A DNA stretch of 64,000 bases, from contig NZ_CP011567.1 of the NCBI RefSeq assembly GCF_001655615.1, forward strand, positions 2,861,001 to 2,925,000, read 5' to 3'. Under the pieces are notes generated by a model. It saw only the letters and a program-made list of their open reading frames with translations. It ran no database searches and had not been told where the DNA came from. Position numbers and translations under genes: made by a program. This document shows, in pieces, positions 63,029 to 64,000 of the stretch. Every line of letters starts with the position of its first letter. Position 1 is the stretch's first letter. This DNA comes from Pseudomonas sp. GR 6-02 (GTDB lineage Bacteria > Pseudomonadota > Gammaproteobacteria > Pseudomonadales > Pseudomonadaceae).

Positions 63029-64000
63029 CGGCGTACGCCTCCCGCACTTGGGGTTGCAGCAATTGACGCTGGCGCAGTTGTTCTTCGACCCAGTGCAGTT
63101 CTGCGGCGATTCCCTGCAGTTGGGCGTGCTCGGTGTTGGGCCGCAGTTGCGCGGGCAGGACGCCCCAGCTGTAGGTTTCCACTTCCAGCACGGGACGAAA
63201 ATCCCCATGGTCTGCGAGAAAGTCGAAAGTCTGCGACAGCGCGATCTGGCTGCCGCTGAGCTCACGCAGCAGCAAGTGTTCGCTGAACAGCGGGATGTGG
63301 AAATGAATCCGCAGTTCGGGGTACTGCCCCAGGTTATTGGCGCAATCGTCGAGGGCGGCGGGCAGGTCGGCCCAGCCCGATAACCGCGCCTGCGCATCTC
63401 GGGCTTTGACTTGATGCAGGTAGGTGGTTTCGGCGAAGTCGCTCAAGGTCTTGAGCACGTGTTCGCGCCGGTTGTGGTCTTCAGCGGGCAGGTGACAAAT
63501 CAGCGCGTTGGACAGCTGGATCTTGCCGACAGGCACTCGGGCCTGGCGCAGCTTTTCCAGCGACTGATAGCAGTGTTCGAAAACCACGGCCTGGTGGCAG
63601 ACATCAAAACACAGCGCCAGATAGTCATGGTGCGGATCGCTGGCTTGGTAGCGGTGGAAGAAGGCGATGGCCTGGTCGGTGTTTTCCAGCACGCAGTCCG
63701 GCTCCATCTCCAGGCAGAACACGATCTTCTTGCCCGTCTCCCGATGCAGCCTGGCCAGTGAAGCCGTGAGTTGGCGCAGCAGGTGTTCGGCACGCTGCTG
63801 TCGCCGCGGGTTCCAGTCGGCGGCATAGCCCAGCGGTACGGTGGAAATCACGCCTTGGGGGCAATCCGACGGCAGGGCGTGCGCCAGGATTCGGGCCAGA
63901 TTCAGGCTGTACGCCAGCCGTTTCGGATCAGTCCAGTTGGGCAAATAGACGTCGGCTTTCACCGCGCCCTGATGAAATTGGCCATAGGGAAAGCCGTTAA
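63018..64000 (-). CDS. eboE: EboE-like TIM-barrel metabolite traffic protein (5' end outside window)
   Basis: About 326 C-terminal residues are visible and the frame is open at the edge. Just inside the edge it reads NGFPYGQFHQGAVKADVYLPNW, a diagnostic EboE segment; then come ISTVPLGYA, FCLEMEPDCVLENTD, LALCFDVCHQAVVFEH, VPVGKIQLSNAL and a late FHIPLF. These are xylose-isomerase-like barrel features. EboE belongs to the ebo set that in scytonemin-producing cyanobacteria is needed to bring the scytonemin precursor to the periplasm. Related Pseudomonas loci have been linked to repelling nematodes, as far as I recall. The remaining ebo genes (A-D) are expected upstream, beyond 64000. Confidence 0.82.
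   Translation of the reverse strand, partial: NGFPYGQFHQGAVKADVYLPNWTDPKRLAYSLNLARILAHALPSDCPQGVISTVPLGYAADWNPRRQQRAEHLLRQLTASLARLHRETGKKIVFCLEMEPDCVLENTDQAIAFFHRYQASDPHHDYLALCFDVCHQAVVFEHCYQSLEKLRQARVPVGKIQLSNALICHLPAEDHNRREHVLKTLSDFAETTYLHQVKARDAQARLSGWADLPAALDDCANNLGQYPELRIHFHIPLFSEHLLLRELSGSQIALSQTFDFLADHGDFRPVLEVETYSWGVLPAQLRPNTEHAQLQGIAAELHWVEEQLRQRQLLQPQVREAYADAL

Overview
The window is chromosomal DNA of a fluorescent-group Pseudomonas. The evidence is high GC, an acetoin operon with AcoR and a sigma-54 promoter, a fused lipoyl/hydrolase AcoC, a MocR regulator, a MalEFGK plus GH32 plus ScrY-type sucrose locus, and an Anr-type box. No phage, insertion sequence or CRISPR was found. One tRNA-Gln(TTG) is present.

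Layout. (1) 1-6500: two tandem, closely related genes for large type I-secreted repeat adhesins. The first is cut by the window edge. Both share an upstream leader hairpin. (2) 6501-14109: a membrane-anchored metallophosphoesterase, a secreted M20 dipeptidase, a CapA-type phosphatase, tRNA-Gln and the U32 protein RlhA. (3) 14329-29820: a complete Wzx/Wzy-type exopolysaccharide operon read leftward. It has an RfaH-like antiterminator first, then an outer-membrane barrel, a short Wza-like export protein, a Wzc-type tyrosine kinase, a WcaJ-type initiating transferase, WecG, GT4, GT4, polymerase, GT2 and flippase proteins, GalE, and a GH16 glycanase translationally coupled to galE. An ops-like sequence lies in the long leader ahead of the RfaH-like gene. 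(4) 30320-32605: a divergent MocR/PaiB-like pair. (5) 32643-41201: a sucrose-type uptake and hydrolysis locus (LacI regulator, GH32, ABC transporter, porin) with a palindromic operator in the divergent promoter. (6) 41322-48966: acoR and acoXABC plus butanediol dehydrogenase. The operon has two AcoR-type inverted repeats, a -24/-12 promoter and a 16-codon leader ORF whose stop overlaps the acoX start. (7) 49130-52794: a fusion of a flippase-like (LPG-synthase membrane region) domain with an MgtA-like P-type ATPase, behind a consensus Anr box. (8) 52855-64000 and beyond: a leftward operon beginning off-window with ebo metabolite-traffic genes (eboE, eboF). It continues with two copies of a pair, each a secreted single-CxxCH heme protein followed by a VioB-N-like protein. 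A secreted Cys-rich protein lies between the two pairs and a beta-propeller protein closes the operon.

The most unusual part is region 8. The two VioB-like proteins keep the N-terminal VioB signature but end where the ferritin-like catalytic part of VioB would begin. Each is paired with a secreted c-type heme protein, in the same operon as ebo genes that in other bacteria move a precursor metabolite into the periplasm. I infer an undescribed periplasmic or envelope small-molecule oxidation pathway. The second most unusual item is the Anr-controlled flippase/P-type ATPase fusion. All family assignments were made by eye from motifs; no database search was run.
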